Assembly (NCBI RefSeq): GCF_009709555.1
Contig: NZ_WJBG01000252.1
Span: forward strand, 1-64,000
DNA from: Streptomyces blattellae
GTDB lineage: Bacteria > Actinomycetota > Actinomycetes > Streptomycetales > Streptomycetaceae
Length of the DNA: 64,000 bases
Direction of reading: 5' to 3'
The notes beneath the pieces are model-generated. The model was not told where the DNA came from. It worked only from the letters and a program-made list of their open reading frames with translations, and did no database searches. Position numbers and translations under genes: made by a program. Below, in pieces: positions 45,199-54,751 of this stretch; position 1 is the stretch's first letter; every line of letters begins with the position of its first letter.

Positions 45199-46787
45199 CG
45201 GACATCCTCGGGCTTGGTCGGGGCGGCGGCGGCCTGCACGGGGGCGGTGGCGGGCTGTGTGGGGGCGGCGGCGGCCTGCACGGGGGCGGTGGCGGGCTGT
45301 GCGGGTGCGGTGGCGGGCTGTGCGGGGGCGGCGGCGGCCTGCACGGGTGCGGCGGCCGGTTGTGCGGGCATGGTGGCGGGCCGTGGGGTGGCGGCGGGCT
45401 GCACGGTGGCGGCGGCCGGTTGTGCGGGCGTGGTAGCGGGCTGTGCGGGTGCGGGTGCGGTGGCGGGCTGTGCGGGTGCGGGCGCCGGTTGTGCGGTGGC
45501 GGGCTGCTGAGCCGGTGGGGCGGGCTGGGCGTACGGGTTGGGCTGTCCCGTGCCGGGACCCGGCCCCGTGCCGGGACCCGTACCGTGCCCCGCGCCAGGC
45601 CCCGCACTGGGACCCGTACCGTGCCCCGCGCCAGGCGCTCCCGGCGCGGCAGGAGCGCCGTACAGGCCCTGCCCCTGCCCCTGCCCCTGCCCCTGCCCCT
45701 GTGCCGGGCCCGGCGCGGCGGTCGGCGGGGCGAACGGCTGCCCGCCCTGCTGGGGTGGCGGCGGCGCGTACCAGCCGGGCTGGCCCTGGCCCGGAACCGG
45801 CATCGGCACGGGCGGCTGTGCGCCGGGCGGCAGGGGCTGCCTGAGCCCTTCCCGCTGGTCGATCGTCGACCGGTAGTCGACGGCGCCCTGTGTCATCCGC
45901 ATGTACGCCTCCTCCAGCGAGGCCTGGTGCGGCGACAGCTCCCACAGGCGTACGTCCGCCCCGTGCGCGATGTCGCTGATGCGGGGAAGCGGCAGTCCGG
46001 TCACCCGCAGCGCGCCGTCCTGCTCGGGCAGCACGTGCCCGCCCGCCTCGGTGATCGCGGTGATCAGCTTCTCGCGCATCTGCGGTTCGCTGTCGGGCGT
46101 GCGCAACCGCGCGAAGTCGGCGGAGTTCGCCGAGATGAAGTTCCCGATGCTCATGTCGGCGAGCAGCTGACCGCGGCCGATCACGATGAGGTGGTCGGCG
46201 GTCAGCGCCATCTCGCTCATCAGGTGCGACGAGACGAAGACCGTACGGCCCTCCGCCGCGAGCGACTTCATGAGGTTGCGCACCCAGAGGATGCCCTCGG
46301 GGTCGAGGCCGTTGATCGGCTCGTCGAACAGCAGCACCTGGGGGTCGCCGAGCAGCGCGGCGGCGATGCCGAGGCGCTGGCCCATACCGAGGGAGAAGCC
46401 CTTGGAGCGCTTCCTGGCCACGCCCTGCAGGCCGACCACGCCGAGCACCTCGTCCACGCGGCGGGCCGGGATGCCGGACAGCTGGGCGAGGCACAGCAGG
46501 TGGTTGCGCGCCGCCCGGCCGCCGTGCACGGCCTTGGCGTCGAGCAGCGCGCCGACCTGGCGGGGCGCGTTGGGCAGCCTGCGATACGGGTAGCCGCCGA
46601 TCGTCACCTGCCCCGCGGTGGGGTTGTCCAGGCCGAGGATCATCCGCATCGTCGTCGACTTGCCCGAGCCGTTCGGCCCGAGGAAGCCGGTGACGGCACC
46701 GGGCCGCACCTGGAAGGAAAGGTTGTACACAGCGGTCTTGTCGCCGTAGCGCTTGGTCAGGCCGACTGCCTCGATCATGCTCCGCAC
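45195..46787 (-). CDS. ABC transporter ATPase with long Ala/Pro/Gln tail
   Basis: A complete ATPase domain in residues 1-~300: Walker A FLGPNGSGKSTT, signature FSLGMGQRLGIA, Walker B VLLFDEPINGLDPEG and the H-loop VFVSSHLMSEM. It is followed by ~200 residues of low complexity: PPPPQQGGQPF, a GQGQGQ run, GHGTGPGTGPG, then many PAQPATAPVQAAAAP repeats. Paralog 47674-48627 stops at ~317 aa and has no such tail. The start is GTG 46787; ATG 46778 is possible. It exports an unknown substrate with the downstream permease. Confidence 0.9.
   Translation of the reverse strand: MRSMIEAVGLTKRYGDKTAVYNLSFQVRPGAVTGFLGPNGSGKSTTMRMILGLDNPTAGQVTIGGYPYRRLPNAPRQVGALLDAKAVHGGRAARNHLLCLAQLSGIPARRVDEVLGVVGLQGVARKRSKGFSLGMGQRLGIAAALLGDPQVLLFDEPINGLDPEGILWVRNLMKSLAAEGRTVFVSSHLMSEMALTADHLIVIGRGQLLADMSIGNFISANSADFARLRTPDSEPQMREKLITAITEAGGHVLPEQDGALRVTGLPLPRISDIAHGADVRLWELSPHQASLEEAYMRMTQGAVDYRSTIDQREGLRQPLPPGAQPPVPMPVPGQGQPGWYAPPPPQQGGQPFAPPTAAPGPAQGQGQGQGQGQGLYGAPAAPGAPGAGHGTGPSAGPGAGHGTGPGTGPGPGTGQPNPYAQPAPPAQQPATAQPAPAPAQPATAPAPAQPATTPAQPAAATVQPAATPRPATMPAQPAAAPVQAAAAPAQPATAPAQPATAPVQAAAAPTQPATAPVQAAAAPTKPEDVR
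45220..45720 (-). repeat. Low-complexity tandem repeat in ABC ATPase tail
   Basis: Repeated GGGGGCGGTGGCGGGCTGTG-type units of ~30 bp (plus-strand view) encode PAQPATAPVQAAAA-like peptides. Blocks of CCTGCCC (45666-45710) encode alternating Gly-Gln. The repeats are in frame. Confidence 0.8.
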
Positions 46788-46900
46788 CCATCGAAAGGTT
46801 CAGGACAGCGGGGCCCACGCCCCCCGTAAGGGTTAGGAGGATATCCGGCCGCTGACGGTTCCCTTCAAGGCGAAGTAAAATCGCGGGTTCAGACACCCCA

Positions 46901-47671
46901 TCAGGCGTCCCGCCTCTTCAGCAGCACATAACCGCCCACAAGCGCCGCGACCACCCACAGCACCATGATCGCGAGCCCGCCCCAGGGGCCGTACGGTGTG
47001 TCGTCGTCCACCGGCGTGACCACCTGCATGATCCTGCTGCCGGCCTGATCGGGCAGGTACTGGCCGATCCTCTCCGTCGCCGAGACATTGCCGAGGATGT
47101 TGGAGATCAGGAAGAAGAACGGCATCAGGATGCCCAGCGACAGCATCGGCGAGCGCAGCATCGCGGCCACGCCCATCGAGAACATCGCGATGAGGGTCAT
47201 GTAGAGCCCGCCGCCGATGACCGCGCGCAGTACGCCCGGGTCGCCGATGGAGGCCTTGAGGTCGCCGAGCATCGCCTGCCCCACGAAGAAGGTCACGAAG
47301 CTGGTGACGAGGCCGACGGCCAGGCAGAGGCCGGTGGCCACCGCGATCTTGCTGACCAGGAATTTGCCGCGCTGCGGTACGGCCGCCAGCGAGGTGCGGA
47401 TCATGCCGGTGCTGTACTCGTTCGAGACGACGAGCACACCGAACACGATCATCGCCAGCTGGCCGAGACTCATGCCCGCGAAGCTGATGAAGGTCGGGTC
47501 GAAGGAGAGCTGGTCGTCCCGGCTCATGTTGTCGAACTCGTTCTTCGACAGGGCCGAGATCAGGATGCCGAGGCCGATGGTGACCACCACGGCGAGCGAG
47601 AGCGTCCAGACGGTGGACGCGACGGAGCGGATCTTCGTCCACTCGGAGCGGATGACCTGCGTCGTCGCCAT
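46901..47671 (-). CDS. ABC transporter permease (paralog)
   Basis: A 256-aa membrane protein opening MATTQVIRSEWTKIRSVAST with about six spans and ending VVAALVGGYVLLKRRDA. It is similar throughout to the permease at 44338-45198. Start 47671 is chosen because GGGGGCCTGAGC precedes it and 47704 would overlap the ATPase; it begins two bases after the ATPase stop. Confidence 0.88.
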   Translation of the reverse strand: MATTQVIRSEWTKIRSVASTVWTLSLAVVVTIGLGILISALSKNEFDNMSRDDQLSFDPTFISFAGMSLGQLAMIVFGVLVVSNEYSTGMIRTSLAAVPQRGKFLVSKIAVATGLCLAVGLVTSFVTFFVGQAMLGDLKASIGDPGVLRAVIGGGLYMTLIAMFSMGVAAMLRSPMLSLGILMPFFFLISNILGNVSATERIGQYLPDQAGSRIMQVVTPVDDDTPYGPWGGLAIMVLWVVAALVGGYVLLKRRDA

Positions 47672-47673
47672 GC

Positions 47674-48627
47674 TCAGGCCCCCTTGTTCCAGCTGTCGCC
47701 CCACGGTTGTTCCCGGGGGGTGTCGGAGTGTGCGTGGTATTCCACCGATTCGGCGGTCAGCTGCATGAACGCCTCCTCCAGCGAGGCCTGCTGCGGGCTC
47801 AGCTCATGCAGCACGATCTGGTTCTGTGCGGCCAGCTCACCGATCCGCTCCGACTTCCCGCCCTCCACTTCGAGGACCCCGCCGCCGCTGTCCACGGCCG
47901 TGACCCCGGCTTCGTGCAGCACATCGAGCAGCCGCTCGCGCTGCGGGGTGCGGATCCGGACGTACGACCGGGAGTTGCGCTCGATGAAGTCGGCCATGGA
48001 GGTGTCGGCGAGCAGCCGGCCCTGGCCGATGACGACGAGGTGCTCGGCGGTCAGCGCCATCTCGCTCATCAGGTGCGACGAGACGAAGACCGTACGGCCC
48101 TGTGCGGCCAGCGATTTCATGAGGTTGCGGATCCAGTGGATGCCCTCGGGGTCAAGCCCGTTGACCGGCTCGTCGAACATCAGGATCCGTGGGTCGCCGA
48201 GGAGCGCGCCCGCGATGCCGAGCCGCTGGCCCATGCCCATCGAGAAGCCCTTGGTCTTCTTCCGGGCCACCGCCGTCAGCCCGACCGTCTCCAGTACCTC
48301 CCGCACCCGGCTCGTGGAAATGCCGTTGCTCTGGGCCAGGCAGAGGAGGTGGTTGTAGGCGCTGCGCCCGCCGTGCCAGGCCTTGGCCTCCAGCAAAGCG
48401 CCGATGTACGTCAGCGGGTCCTTCAACTGGTCGTAGTGCTTGCCGTCGATGCGGACGTCCCCGGCGGAGGGGTGGTCGAGCCCGAGAATCATCCGCATGG
48501 TCGTCGACTTCCCGGCACCGTTCGGCCCGAGGAATCCTGTGACGATCCCGGGTCTCACGGCGAAGGTGAGGTTGTTGACCGCCACCTTCTCGCCGTACCG
48601 CTTGGTCAGCCCCTCAAGCTCAATCAT
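47674..48627 (-). CDS. ABC transporter ATPase (paralog)
   Basis: A 317-aa ATPase: Walker A FLGPNGAGKSTT, signature FSMGMGQRLGIAG, Walker B ILMFDEPVNGLDPEG and H-loop VFVSSHLMSEM. The C-terminal regulatory segment (LHELSPQQASLEEAFM) matches that of the tailed ATPase (LWELSPHQASLEEAYM), so the two ATPase-permease pairs arose by tandem duplication. The substrate is unknown. Confidence 0.93.
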   Translation of the reverse strand: MIELEGLTKRYGEKVAVNNLTFAVRPGIVTGFLGPNGAGKSTTMRMILGLDHPSAGDVRIDGKHYDQLKDPLTYIGALLEAKAWHGGRSAYNHLLCLAQSNGISTSRVREVLETVGLTAVARKKTKGFSMGMGQRLGIAGALLGDPRILMFDEPVNGLDPEGIHWIRNLMKSLAAQGRTVFVSSHLMSEMALTAEHLVVIGQGRLLADTSMADFIERNSRSYVRIRTPQRERLLDVLHEAGVTAVDSGGGVLEVEGGKSERIGELAAQNQIVLHELSPQQASLEEAFMQLTAESVEYHAHSDTPREQPWGDSWNKGA

Positions 48628-48794
48628 GTGGCAACGCTAAAACGGGCGTTCGGCGGATGCCACCCGGAGTGGCAAACCCGGGCCGACGGGTGTGGCAACA
48701 ATCGCCGAAGCCGTCACTCACAAGGCGGCATACCGGATGGACGGCGACGAGGTGTTTCTGCCACGGGCCCGCATGACTCCGCCGGACAGGACAA

Positions 48795-48829
48795 AGGCCC
48801 GCACCCCCCTTCCCAGGGGATGCGGGCCT
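48795..48829 (-). terminator. Terminator downstream of filP
   Basis: AGGCCCGCA and TGCGGGCCT arms with an inner CCCCT/AGGGG pairing form a strong hairpin 22 bases after the filP stop. Confidence 0.75.
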
Positions 48830-48850
48830 CGGCCGCACTAGCTCACGTGC

Positions 48851-49786
48851 TTACCGGGTCTGCTGCGCGGGAACCCCGCGGGAGATCGGCTCGTCCTCGG
48901 CCGGCGTGCCGGCGGCGGCCACCGCGGCGCCCGTGAGGGTCGCCAGCATCTCGCGCACGTTGGTCAGCTGCGCGTTGATGGAGTCGCGGCGGTTGGTGAG
49001 GGCGGCCAGCTCGCGCTCGGATTCCGAACGGATGCGGTCGGCCTTGGCGTTGGCGTCGGCCACGATGTCCTCGGCCTGGCGCTGAGCCGTCTCCACCGTC
49101 TGGCGGGCGCGGCGCTCGGCGTCCGTGCGCAGCTTCTCCGCCTCCAGGCGCAGCTGCTCCGCGCGGTGCTCGATCTCGGCGAGGCGCTTCTCGGCCTTGG
49201 CCTGACGGGAGGCCAGGTCCCGCTCGGACTGCTCGCGGCGCTTGGCGAGGTTCGTCTCGAAGTCGGCGGCGGCCTGCGCGGCCTTGGCGCGGGTCTCCTC
49301 GAAGAGGGCGTCCGCCTCCTCGCGCTTGGACTGCGCGTCCTTCTGCGCTTCGGCACGCAGCTGGGCGGAGTCGCTCTTGGCCTTCTCGACGATCCGGACG
49401 CCCTCGTCCTCGGCCTTGGCCTTGCGCTCCGCAGCGAACGATTCTGCGTCGTTGCGGACCTGCTGGGCCGCCGACTCGGCGAGTTCGCGGTGCTGCTCGG
49501 CGGCACGGCGGGCCTCCTCGCGCAGATCCTTGGCCTCTTCCTCGGCGAGGCGAAGGATCTTCTCGACCCGCGCGCCGAGACCGGCGTACGACGGCTCCGC
49601 GTCGCTCACCTGGGCCTGGGCGTTCTGCGTTTCGAGGTGGAGTTCCTCGATGCGCTTTTCCAGAGCGGTGATGCGGGCGAGAGCGCTGTCACGGTCGGAG
49701 ACGAGCTTGGAGATCCGTTCGTCCACCTGAGCGCGGTCGTACCCACGCCGCACTAGCTCGAAGCCGTAGGGGGAAGTGTCGCTCAT
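48851..49786 (-). CDS. filP: Cytoskeletal coiled-coil protein FilP
   Basis: The 311-aa protein is mostly coiled coil. The N-terminus MSDTSPYGFELVRRGYDRAQVDERI resembles the DivIVA-type start (in part). Residues ~20-285 are heptad/hendecad Ala/Glu/Arg/Lys-rich (RIEELHLETQNAQAQV, VEKILRLAEEEAKDLREEARRA). A short acidic tail follows. In Streptomyces, FilP forms intermediate-filament-like assemblies behind the hyphal tip and works with Scy and DivIVA (known). The scy gene lies 184 bp upstream in the same direction, confirming identity. Confidence 0.93.
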   Translation of the reverse strand: MSDTSPYGFELVRRGYDRAQVDERISKLVSDRDSALARITALEKRIEELHLETQNAQAQVSDAEPSYAGLGARVEKILRLAEEEAKDLREEARRAAEQHRELAESAAQQVRNDAESFAAERKAKAEDEGVRIVEKAKSDSAQLRAEAQKDAQSKREEADALFEETRAKAAQAAADFETNLAKRREQSERDLASRQAKAEKRLAEIEHRAEQLRLEAEKLRTDAERRARQTVETAQRQAEDIVADANAKADRIRSESERELAALTNRRDSINAQLTNVREMLATLTGAAVAAAGTPAEDEPISRGVPAQQTR

Positions 49787-49969
49787 GGGGTTCCTGTCGA
49801 AAGAGACCGGTGAGGTGATAGGGGGAATCCTAGGGGCCGAAGCGGTGTGTCATCGAGCGGATGCGTGTTTGATCTGGAGAATGACACCTCTTTTGGGTGG
49901 CGAACCGTCAGACGGCTTGCCAAGGAGTTGACCAAAGGCCCCAGAAGACACCGAAATGTACCGACTGCG

Positions 49970-52900
49970 CTAGCTCTCCGGCGACTTGCCACCCGATCGG
50001 GGGGCGCCGACCGTCGCACCCGCCTTGACCGCGCCGTCCTTGCCGGCCGACGGCGCCTCGAAGGATTCGAGCGCCTCCAGGACGTCCTGGACGCGGGAGA
50101 TCTCGGCGTTGATGTCCTCGCGGCGCCGCACGAGGATCTCCAGCTCGCGCTTGCCCTCCTCGACCGTGCGCCGCGCCTCGCGGATCGCCTCGGCCTTGAG
50201 CTCCTCGGCCTCCTTCACGAGCGCCGACTTCTTCTGCTCGGCCTCCTTGAGGAGTCCTTCGGCCTTCTTGACGGCGGCGATACGGACCTTGCCCGCCTCG
50301 GAGTTGGCCTCCGAGACCAGCTCCTTGGCCTTCGCCTGCGCCTTGGCGAGCTGCTCCTCGGCGGCCTTGATGAGCGCGTCGCAGCGGTCGCCCGCCGACT
50401 TCATCGTCTCGGCCGACTCCCGGCGGGCCCGCTCGTGCAGCTCCTCGATCTCGGTGGTGATGCGGTCGCGCAGCTCCTCGGCGCGCTCGCGGATCGCGGT
50501 GGCGTCCCGGCGGGCGCCGACGAGCAACTCGTCCGCGTCCGTACGGGCCTGCTCCACTGTGGCGTTGCCCTCGACCGTCGCCTCGGACACCAGCCGGTCG
50601 GCCTCGCTGCGGGCCGCGCCGACCATCGTGTCGGCCTGCGCCTCGGCCTCGGCCGTCGTCTTGTGCGCCTGCTGCTGCGCCTCGGTGAGCAGCTTGTCCG
50701 CCTCGGCCGTGGTCTCCGTGATGAGCTTGTCGACCTGCTCGGCCGCCTCGGACCGCCGCTTGTTGGAGTCCTTGCGGGCCTCGTCCAGGGTGCGCTCGGC
50801 CTCCTCGCGCGCGGACGACACCAGCCGCTCCGCCTCCGCTTCGGCCTCCGCCTTGACCCGCGCCGACTCGGCACGGACCCGCTCCGCGTGCTGCTGAGCC
50901 GCCCCCACGGTCTCGGCGGCCTCCGCGCGCAGCCGCTCCGCGTCGCCGGTCGCCTCCGACATCCGCTGCTCGGCCCGGGCCACGGACTCGGCCCGTACCC
51001 GCTCGGCCTCCGCGGCCGTCTCCGTGGTCAGCCGCTCCGCCTCGGAGCGCGCCTCGGTGATGAGGGTGTCCGCCTGCGTCGCCGCGTCCGACCGGATCCG
51101 GTTGGCGTCCTCGCGGGCCTCCGCCCGGGAGCGTGAGGCGTCCTGCTCGGCCTGCGCGGTGGTCTCCGAGGCCTGAGTGCGCACCCGCTGGGCGTGCTCG
51201 GCGGCGTCCGAGCGCAGCCGCTCCGACTCCGCGATCGCCTCCGAAACGGTGTGCTCCGCGAGGGACTTCGCGGCCTGCGCCTCCTCGGCCGCCTCCCGCC
51301 GGATGCGGCCCGCGTCCTCGCTGGCCCGCTCCCGCTCGGCGTAGGCGTCCGCGCGAACCCGGTCGGCCTCCTCCTGCGCCTCGCGACGGGCGCGGTCCGC
51401 CGCGTGCTCGGCGGCGGAGCGCAGCCCCTGGATCTCCTCCTGGGCCTGCTCGTGCAGCCCGACGACCGAGTCCCGTACCTGCTGGGCGTGCTGCTCGGCC
51501 GCCGACACCATCTCGGTGGCACGCCGGTCGGCCTCCTCGACCAGCCTGACCGCCTCGGTCTGCGCCTCCTCCACGCGGCCCCGCGCTACGGCCAGCAGCT
51601 CCTCGCTCTGCTCGCGGGCCCGCTCCCGCTCCTGGTCCGCCTCCTGGCGCGCGGAGCCGAGGAGTTCCTCGGCCTCACGGCGGCGCCGGGCGGCCTCCTC
51701 CTGGGCGGCGGCCAGCGTCTCCGTGGCCTCCGCGGCGAGCCGCTCGGCGGCGGCCTGCGCCTCCGCCCGTACCCGGTCGGCGGTGTCCTGGGCCTCCGAC
51801 TTCAGCCGCTCGGCCTCCGCCGCGGCCTCCGACCGCAGTCGTACGGCGATGGCCTCGCCCTCCGCGCGGGAGGCGGAGGCGTCCGACGCGGCCTCGTTGC
51901 GCAGCCGTTCGGCCTCCGCCTGGGCCTGCGCCTGGAGCGTACGGATCCGCTCGGCGGCCTCGGCGCGCAGCCGCTCCGTCTCCTCGGCGGCCTCGCGGCG
52001 GATCCGCGCTGCCTCCTCGCGGGCGTCGGCCAGTGCCTGCTCGGCGGCGGCGAGCCGCTCCTCGGCCTCGGTGTGCAGCCGCGCCAGGCCCTCGGCGGCC
52101 TCGGCGCGACGGGCCTCTATGGTGCGTTCGGTCTCCTCGCGCAGCTCGCGCGAGGCCCGCTCGGCGTCCGCCCTGATGCCGTCGGCCTGCTCGGCGACCT
52201 CCTCGCGGTGCCGCTCGGCCTCCTGGCGGGTGCGCTGCAGCGTCTCCTCGGCCTGGCGGCGCAGCGTCGTCGCCCGCTCGATCGCCTCCGTACGGACCTT
52301 CTCGCTGTCCGTCTGGGCGCTCTGGCGCAGCTCGTCGGCGTCGGCCTTCGCCTTGGAGAGCAGTTCCTCGGCGGTCTTGGCCGCCTCCTCGATCTGCTGG
52401 ACGGCCTCCTTGCGGGCCTCCGCGCGGATCTTCTCGCCCTCGGCGACCGCGTCGGCGCGCAGCTGCTCGGCCTCGCCGCGCAGCCGGCGGGCCTCCTCCT
52501 GCAGCTCGACCGTCTTGGCGCGGTACTCCTTGGTGTCGTCCTTCGCCGAGCCCTTCAGCTGCTCGGCGATGTCGTGCGCCTCGGCACGCAGCCGGTCCGC
52601 CTCGGTCTCGGCCTCGCGACGGATCCGCTCGGCCTCCTCGCCGGCCGCCTTGGTGGTGTTCTGCGCGTCCTCCTGCGCCTTGTTGAGGACGTCCTCGGCG
52701 GTCTTGGCCGCCTTCGACAGCTGGGTGGCGCTCTCTTCGGCGGTGATCGTGCGGGCCTTCTCGGCGGCCTCCTCCACGATCTTCTCGGCCTCGCCGCGGG
52801 CGTCCGCGACGATCTGCTCGGCGTCCGCCTTGGTGGCCTCGGCCTCCTTGGTGGCCTCGCTGACCAGCCGGGCGACCTGCTCCTTCGCCGTACGGGTGCG

Positions 52901-53818
52901 CTGCTCGTTGGCCGCCTCGGCGCTGGAGAGGGCCTTGGCGGCGGCCTCCTTGGCCTCGGTGAGCACCTTCTCGGCCTCGGACTGCGCCGTGCGCAGCGCC
53001 TCCCCGGCCTCCGCCATGCGCTGCTCGGCGGCCCGGCTGAGCTCCTGGGCCTGGCGCCGGGCGGAGTCCGACTCGGTCACCGTGGAGGTGCGCAGCTGCT
53101 CGGCGTGGTCGGTGGCCTCCTGGGCCTGGGTGGACGCCGCGTTCAGCAGCCGCTCGGCGTCCGCGCGGGCGCGGCGCAGAAGTTGCTCGGCCTCCGCACG
53201 GGCCGTCTCGGCCTCGCTGGTCAGCCGCTGCCGGGCCTCGGTGGTGATCCGCTCGGCCTCGGCGCGGGCGGTGGCCATGGCCTGCTCGGCCTCCGCGCGG
53301 GACTCGTCGAGGAGCCGGCGGGCCTGCTGCTCGCTGCGGGCGCGCAGCTGCTCGGCCCAGGCCACGTTCTCGTTGACGTGCGACTCGACGGTCTGCCGGC
53401 GCTCGGCCAGCTCCTGGTCGAGCTGCTGGCGGCGGGTGACCGCCTCCTGATGCAGCTCCGCCTGGAGCCGGGCCGCCTGCTCGGCGTGCTCCTGGAGGAT
53501 CCGCTGGGTCTGCGCCCGGGCCTGGCTCATCTCCCGCTCGGCGTCCAGCCGCAGCTGGTCAGCCTGCATCTGGGCGTTGCGCAGCATCTGCTCGGCCTGA
53601 TAGCCGATGTCGCCGCCCTCGTAGGCGGGCCGGGACATGAGGGTGCGCCGCGCCTCGTGCAGCTTGGCGCGCAGCACCTCGACCTGGTAGCCGAGGTCCT
53701 CGGCGTGCTGGATCGCCTTTTCCCGCTCGGTCTTCAGCCGATCCATCTCGGCCTCGAACCGAGAGAGGTGGTCGACGTCAGCCGCCGGCTCTCGCTCCTG
53801 GCGTTCGTAGCCCCGCAC
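49970..53818 (-). CDS. scy: Polarity coiled-coil protein Scy
   Basis: A 1282-aa, almost fully helical protein. The N-terminus (~1-60, ADVDHLSRFEAEMDRLKTE, QVEVLRAKLHEARR) is DivIVA-like. About 1150 residues of coiled coil follow, rich in Glu, Ala and Arg, with long 51-residue-type repeat periodicity (repeated AEAERLxxEA units). The short end reads SRVQDVLEALESF. Scy organises the tip polarisome and is known to bind DivIVA and FilP. GTG 53818 (VRGYERQE) is preferred over TTG 53848 by recall of homologues. Strong repetition makes length variable among species. Confidence 0.93.
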   Translation of the reverse strand: MRGYERQEREPAADVDHLSRFEAEMDRLKTEREKAIQHAEDLGYQVEVLRAKLHEARRTLMSRPAYEGGDIGYQAEQMLRNAQMQADQLRLDAEREMSQARAQTQRILQEHAEQAARLQAELHQEAVTRRQQLDQELAERRQTVESHVNENVAWAEQLRARSEQQARRLLDESRAEAEQAMATARAEAERITTEARQRLTSEAETARAEAEQLLRRARADAERLLNAASTQAQEATDHAEQLRTSTVTESDSARRQAQELSRAAEQRMAEAGEALRTAQSEAEKVLTEAKEAAAKALSSAEAANEQRTRTAKEQVARLVSEATKEAEATKADAEQIVADARGEAEKIVEEAAEKARTITAEESATQLSKAAKTAEDVLNKAQEDAQNTTKAAGEEAERIRREAETEADRLRAEAHDIAEQLKGSAKDDTKEYRAKTVELQEEARRLRGEAEQLRADAVAEGEKIRAEARKEAVQQIEEAAKTAEELLSKAKADADELRQSAQTDSEKVRTEAIERATTLRRQAEETLQRTRQEAERHREEVAEQADGIRADAERASRELREETERTIEARRAEAAEGLARLHTEAEERLAAAEQALADAREEAARIRREAAEETERLRAEAAERIRTLQAQAQAEAERLRNEAASDASASRAEGEAIAVRLRSEAAAEAERLKSEAQDTADRVRAEAQAAAERLAAEATETLAAAQEEAARRRREAEELLGSARQEADQERERAREQSEELLAVARGRVEEAQTEAVRLVEEADRRATEMVSAAEQHAQQVRDSVVGLHEQAQEEIQGLRSAAEHAADRARREAQEEADRVRADAYAERERASEDAGRIRREAAEEAQAAKSLAEHTVSEAIAESERLRSDAAEHAQRVRTQASETTAQAEQDASRSRAEAREDANRIRSDAATQADTLITEARSEAERLTTETAAEAERVRAESVARAEQRMSEATGDAERLRAEAAETVGAAQQHAERVRAESARVKAEAEAEAERLVSSAREEAERTLDEARKDSNKRRSEAAEQVDKLITETTAEADKLLTEAQQQAHKTTAEAEAQADTMVGAARSEADRLVSEATVEGNATVEQARTDADELLVGARRDATAIRERAEELRDRITTEIEELHERARRESAETMKSAGDRCDALIKAAEEQLAKAQAKAKELVSEANSEAGKVRIAAVKKAEGLLKEAEQKKSALVKEAEELKAEAIREARRTVEEGKRELEILVRRREDINAEISRVQDVLEALESFEAPSAGKDGAVKAGATVGAPRSGGKSPES

Positions 53819-54132
53819 TGCGCGGTCCCATCCGTCCCCTGGTCGCAAGTCTCTCCAAACGAGCTCCGTCCATCCGCCGAACGGGGCCCCCGGGGAATGG
53901 TGTCAGATCCACGGCGGAGCACGGGCTGCTGCCCCGACGCTCGCCCCCCGAAACCTGGAACCCCGGCGGTCCTGGAGTGCCAAAGGCGGCATCGACCGCC
54001 CGGAGGACGGGCCTCGCGGCGTCCGTGCGTGCCGGACGTTGCGAGGCAGGCGCCACCTCTGACGCCAGGACCTGGTCACCACAGGGTTGAGCGGCGACCG
54101 CCCCCAACCCTACCGGCCCATATGTACGGGGG
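53819..54132. other. Intergenic gap upstream of scy
   Basis: About 310 bp between scy and the epimerase gene, both on the minus strand. No gene, tRNA or strong hairpin is seen. It probably contains the scy promoter. Confidence 0.4.
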
Positions 54133-54573
54133 TCAGTGCTCAGGTGACTCAACGGGCGCCGAAGTGACCAGTTCTGTCAGGACGCCATGGCAATCCTTTG
54201 GATGCAGGAAGGTGATCCTCGACCCCATCGAGCCGCGCCGGGGCTCCTCGTAGAGCACGCGTACGCCCTTGTCCTCGATGTCCGCGGCGTCGGCGTCGAC
54301 GTCCGCCGTGCCGAAGGCGATGTGGTGGACGCCCTCCCCGTTCTTCGCGAGCCACTTCGCGACGGTGGAGTCGTCGCGGACGGGCTCCAGGAGCTGGAGG
54401 TAGGACGCTCCGCCGTCGGACGTATCGTTGATCTTGAGCATGGCCTCGCGTACGCCCTGCTCCTCGTTGACCTCGGAGTGGAACACCTCGAAGCCGTAGG
54501 TGGCCCGGTAGAACTCGACGGTCTTGTCGAGGTCGAAACAGGCGATCCCGATGTGGTCGATTCGCGTCAGCAT
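54133..54573 (-). CDS. mce: Methylmalonyl-CoA epimerase
   Basis: Interconverts (R)- and (S)-methylmalonyl-CoA (146 aa, VOC fold). Metal-binding positions are in LTRIDHIGIACFDLDKTV, GVHHIAFGTADVDA and the C-terminal Glu region. A glyoxalase-type pairing of two beta-alpha-beta-beta-beta units fits the length. It feeds the cobalamin-dependent mutase, consistent with meaB and the adenosyltransferase elsewhere in the window. It is divergent from the thiolase gene. Confidence 0.93.
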   Translation of the reverse strand: MLTRIDHIGIACFDLDKTVEFYRATYGFEVFHSEVNEEQGVREAMLKINDTSDGGASYLQLLEPVRDDSTVAKWLAKNGEGVHHIAFGTADVDADAADIEDKGVRVLYEEPRRGSMGSRITFLHPKDCHGVLTELVTSAPVESPEH

Positions 54574-54751
54574 GAAGTCAGTGCAGCGCCATGTGGCCGG
54601 TTACGCAACGTGCGCGCGATCACACCGAACGCCGGATGACGGGGTGGACTACCGCTCAGTACATTCGAAGTACACCCTCATCTGGGGGGATCCCCCCAGA
54701 CCCCCAACTCGTTCACTCCTCAGCTGTGCAGCTGGAAGGGGATCGCACCTC

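Noticed and set aside
51194..54253. 1019-codon plus-strand frame opposite scy
   Set aside because: Leu/Gly-rich reflection of the repetitive coiled-coil codons.
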